Shown here piece by piece: positions 61,421 through 64,000 of a stretch of 64,000 nucleotides of DNA. The translations under genes and the position numbers were made by a program. The stretch is from Clostridia bacterium (lineage in GTDB: Bacteria > Bacillota > Clostridia > Christensenellales > Borkfalkiaceae). The DNA lies in NCBI GenBank assembly GCA_017467275.1, contig JAFTSN010000003.1, forward strand, positions 38,673 to 102,672. The letters run 5' to 3'. Under the pieces are notes generated by a model. It made no database searches. It was not told where the DNA came from and saw only the letters and a program-made list of their open reading frames with translations. Position 1 is the stretch's first letter. Each line of letters opens with the position of its first letter.

Positions 61421-61490
61421 GCTTTTCCAAGCGGAAAGAGGAAAAGAGAAAGACGCTTTTCTCGAAATTTTACGGAAGGCGGTGACGTTT

Positions 61491-62489
61491 ATGATCAAAT
61501 TTTACAAAATGGACGAAAACCTTCGCGTGGTCGAAACAGAAGAATTCGAGCGTCGTTGTTGGGTGGATATGATCAACCCCACGGACGACGAAGTCGACGA
61601 CGTGAAAGAATGGAGCGGGATCCCCGAGGAGATGCTTAAAGCCGCGCTCGACGAGGAGGAATCTGCACGTGTTGACACGGACGACGGGGCTACCATGTAC
61701 GTGGTGGACAGCCCGATGATGGTGGACACCGACGAGGGGGATAGCTACACGACCATCCCTGTTGCAATCATTTATAATACCAAATGTATTGTGACGGTTT
61801 CCTTAAATCCCGACCCTGTGCTTGCGGGCTTCCGCTCGAACAGAAACAGGGTCTCCACCTTAAAGCCCGTGGGGTTTGTGCTTCATTTCCTGTTGGAAAA
61901 TGCAAAGCGCTTTTCCTCGCTCTTGAAGCAGATTGATAAAAAATCCTTGCGCTTGCAGGCGGAATTGCACCGTTCCATGCGTAACCAAGAGCTTATCGAA
62001 TTGTTGGGGCTTCAAAATTCGCTGGTTTATTTCTCGACCTCCCTCTCTGCCAATTCCTCGCTTTATGGCAGGTTTTCGCGTATGGAGGCGGTGCAGAGCA
62101 ATCCCGATTATCAGGATATGTACGACGACGTTTTAATTGAGACCAAACAGGCAACGGAAATGTGTCATATCTATCGCGATATTTTGAAAACGACGATGGA
62201 CGCGTTTAGCTCGGTCATTTCCAATAACGTGAACAACGTCGTGAAAAGGCTGACGATTATCACCATTTTGATCGCGATCCCCACCCTGATCGGCGGGCTG
62301 TTCGGCATGAATATCGATTTACCGTTCGGTATGGGATATCACGACGGCGGTTTTGCTTGGGAGTTTTGGGTGATCGTCGGACTCTCGGTGGCGCTGACGG
62401 TCATTTGTGGCGTATTGATTGCGAGAATGACCGATTCGGTTAAAATTCGCACGCCGAAGGTTAAAAAGAGAAAGAGGAGGCGAGATTAA
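61491..62489 (+). CDS. corA: CorA-family magnesium/divalent cation channel
   Basis: 332 residues. An N-terminal alpha/beta domain, long stalk helices, and two C-terminal membrane segments with the signature GMN (LFGMNIDLPFGM). CorA pentamers pass Mg2+ (some Co2+/Ni2+ or Zn2+). The start at 61491 fits GGAAGGCGGTGACGTTT; a frame open from 61419 overlaps the terminator. The stop overlaps the next start (TAATG). Confidence 0.92.
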   Translation: MIKFYKMDENLRVVETEEFERRCWVDMINPTDDEVDDVKEWSGIPEEMLKAALDEEESARVDTDDGATMYVVDSPMMVDTDEGDSYTTIPVAIIYNTKCIVTVSLNPDPVLAGFRSNRNRVSTLKPVGFVLHFLLENAKRFSSLLKQIDKKSLRLQAELHRSMRNQELIELLGLQNSLVYFSTSLSANSSLYGRFSRMEAVQSNPDYQDMYDDVLIETKQATEMCHIYRDILKTTMDAFSSVISNNVNNVVKRLTIITILIAIPTLIGGLFGMNIDLPFGMGYHDGGFAWEFWVIVGLSVALTVICGVLIARMTDSVKIRTPKVKKRKRRRD

Positions 62490-62686
62490 TGCCTATTTTG
62501 CAGTATAAATGCAAGGCTTGCGGCAAGCGGTTTGAGGAGCTTGTGGCGTCCTATAAGGACGAGGTGAAGTGTCCCGACTGTGAGAGTGAGACGGAACGGG
62601 ACTATTCGGGCGCGATGTATTCCTCCACAGGGCAGACGAGCAAAAAGTGCTCGGGGAAGTGCTCGACCTGTTCGGGATGCCGATAA
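62489..62686 (+). CDS. FmdB-type zinc-ribbon protein
   Basis: 65 residues. N-terminal zinc ribbon (YKCKACGKRFEEL...VKCPDCESE) as in FmdB-like putative regulatory proteins, ending in a Cys cluster (KCSGKCSTCSGC). Coupled to corA by TAATG. The function of the family is unclear. Confidence 0.85.
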   Translation: MPILQYKCKACGKRFEELVASYKDEVKCPDCESETERDYSGAMYSSTGQTSKKCSGKCSTCSGCR

Positions 62687-62728
62687 ACGGAGCGAAAAAG
62701 CTCTTCGCGCGACATTATTATATATAAA

Positions 62729-62772
62729 TAAACGGAAGCACGGAAGAAAGCTCTGTAGCTTCCGTTTTTTTA
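62729..62772 (+). terminator. Terminator after the corA unit
   Basis: AAACGGAAGC pairs with GCTTCCGTTT, followed by TTTT. Confidence 0.75.
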
Positions 62773-62840
62773 CGGCTTATCAAAAATTTCAAAAAAATTT
62801 TCCGAAAACGAAAAAATCTTAAAAATCTTTTCAAAAATGC

Positions 62841-62869
62841 TTGACTTTATCTTTTGTAAGTGTTATTAT
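62841..62869 (+). promoter_or_regulatory. rRNA promoter upstream of 23S
   Basis: TTGACT (62841-62846), 17 bases, TATTAT (62864-62869) with TGT before it. Expected start about 62876, roughly 300 bases before the 23S gene. Confidence 0.7.
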
Positions 62870-62875
62870 GTATAA

Positions 62876-63175
62876 GCTGTCACTTGAGAGAGCATACTTT
62901 TTTAAGCACAGCGCCCGCTTGTGAGCGGGGTAAGAAGAAGATTGACAACTGCATAGCAAAAATAGTCAAAGTTTCTTATTTTTTTTGAAAAAGAAGGAGA
63001 TAAGAGACGAGTACGAAAAGGCAAAGAGATAATCATATTAGTAAAGCTAATAGGTTAATACGAAGCAAAGAGTAACGACAAGAACGCAAGGACTTGGACG
63101 GACTTGAGCTGCGGACTTATTAGCCGAGTAAAAAGGATTAGAATTTTGTGTAAGAGACGAGTAGAAAGAGAGAAA
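62876..63175 (+). other. 23S leader resembling a 16S-23S spacer
   Basis: No tRNA or 16S sequence. A GACAACTGCATAG stretch resembles spacer DNA after 16S genes. TAAGAGACGAGTA occurs twice, at 63001-63013 and 63151-63163; a CCCGCTT/GAGCGGG hairpin lies at about 62908-62923. Confidence 0.5.
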
Positions 63176-64000
63176 GATCAAGCTACAAAGAGCTTACGGA
63201 GGATGCCTTGGTACATGGCGCCGAAGAAGGACGTGACAAGCTGCGAAAAGCTACGTTAAGGAGCAAATATCCGTAGAGACGTAGATATCCGAATGAGGAA
63301 ACTCAGCACGAGTAATGTCGTGTTATCATATACTGAATCAATAGGTATATGAGGGGAACCCAGGGAACTGAAACATCTAAGTACCTGGAGGAAAAGAAAA
63401 CAACAGTGATTCCGAGAGTAGTGGCGAGCGAAATCGGAGGAGCCCAAACCTTGAGTAGTAATACTGAGGGGGTACGGACCGCGAGAACGTATCCGACTTG
63501 CTAGTCGAACTAACTGGAAAGTTAGAACAAAGAGGGTGAAATTCCCGTAGACGAAAGCGAGGGAGAGCGAGCGGAATCCAGAGTACGTCAGGACACGAGA
63601 AATCCGGACGGAAGAAATGGGGACCATCCCAGAAGGCTAAATACGACCATGTGACCGATAGCGAAAAGTACCGTGAGGGAAAGGTGAAAAGACCCCCGGG
63701 AGGGGAGTGAAAGAGAACCTGAAACCGTAAGTTTACAAGCAGAGAGAGCCTTATTAGAAGGGGCGATCTCGTACTTTTTGTAGAACGGGCCGGCGAGTTA
63801 CGATATGATGCGAGGTTAAGCGTTAAAGACGCGAAGCCGAAGCGAAAGCGAATCTGAAGAGGGTGAGAAGTATCATGTCGTAGACCCGAAACCGAATGAC
63901 CTAACCATGAGCAGGTTGAAGCAATGGTAAAACGTTGTGGAGGACCGAACACACGCCTGTTGAAATAGTCGGTGATGACTTGTGGTTAGCGGAGAAATTC
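63176..64000 (+). rRNA. 23S ribosomal RNA, 5' part (runs out of the window)
   Basis: Matches the 5' domain of bacterial 23S: GGATGCC at 63201, GAAGGACGTG, CCGAATG..GGAAAC, CTGAAACATCTAAGTA, AGTAGTGGCGAGCGAA and GTACCGTGAGGGAAAGGTGAAAAG. The 5' end is placed by counting back from GGATGCC as in E. coli, within about five bases. The gene is cut by the window end, so about 825 bases of roughly 2900 are seen. Confidence 0.96.

Noticed and set aside
63256-63952. Two minus-strand open frames inside the 23S gene
   Set aside because: They lie in rRNA and have no protein meaning.

Overview
The window reads as a chromosome segment of an uncultured, spore-forming Clostridia-type Firmicute. The evidence is SpoVB/YabN-like genes, a complete GerA/GerB/GerC germination operon, a SpoIIQ-like M23 protein with a sigma-F-type promoter, an MreB-like gene, MtaB, and Firmicute-type sigma-A promoters and AGGAGG ribosome sites throughout. 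Most of the DNA is of moderate GC. Visibly AT-richer patches (1-2700, 10250-11100, 51370-52140, 58410-59640) look like accessory DNA.

Layout. 1-2700: the 3' part of a zinc-hook coiled-coil ATPase, a structured RNA with its own promoter and terminator, a zinc-ribbon protein and a Cys-rich lipoprotein. 2700-6400: a small unknown protein and a convergent MFS transporter plus GH2 glycosidase pair. 6465-10244: flippase (SpoVB/YabM-like), YabN/MazG and Dus, overlapping end to end. 10249-11300: small accessory genes with three copies of an ACAAA-N4-TTTGT palindrome. 11607-16157: gyrB-gyrA. 16230-19124: P-type ATPase on the minus strand. 19324-22915: seryl-tRNA synthetase of an archaeal-looking subtype, a DEDDh exonuclease and an RsmF-like methyltransferase. 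22998-26585: a large surface lipoprotein. 26798-31867: split TauE/SafE halves, HAD hydrolase, Ppx/GppA, Maf and an MreB-like protein. 31926-32433: an unusual minus-strand transcription unit carrying only tiny ORFs. 32474-36674: the germination-receptor operon and a 58-residue basic protein. 36977-40333: ruvC-ruvA-ruvB-queA. 40486-44235: DtxR-like regulator and a feoA-feoA-feoB operon with a Cys-rich FeoB partner. 44379-47948: phosphohexomutase and transketolase in one frame, probably from a leaderless mRNA. 48242-51314: dnaK-dnaJ. 51367-53600: two Xre regulators divergent from a MATE pump. 53601-56948: prmA-rsmE-mtaB-HIT. 57037-58268: a possible YwmB-like gene and spoIIQ. 58414-62686: Sel1-repeat protein, M1 peptidase, CorA with an attenuator-like leader, and a FmdB-type zinc ribbon. 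63176-64000: the 5' part of a 23S rRNA gene with its own promoter and no adjacent 16S.

How the parts fit together: the window is dominated by housekeeping operons (DNA topology, Holliday-junction processing, translation and RNA modification, protein folding, iron and magnesium transport) interleaved with sporulation and germination genes. The most unexplained element is the micro-ORF transcription unit between mreB and gerC. It has a near-consensus promoter, repeated Shine-Dalgarno/ORF units and two places where reading frames meet in ways that suggest coupled or shifted translation. All identities come from reading the sequence; no database search was run.
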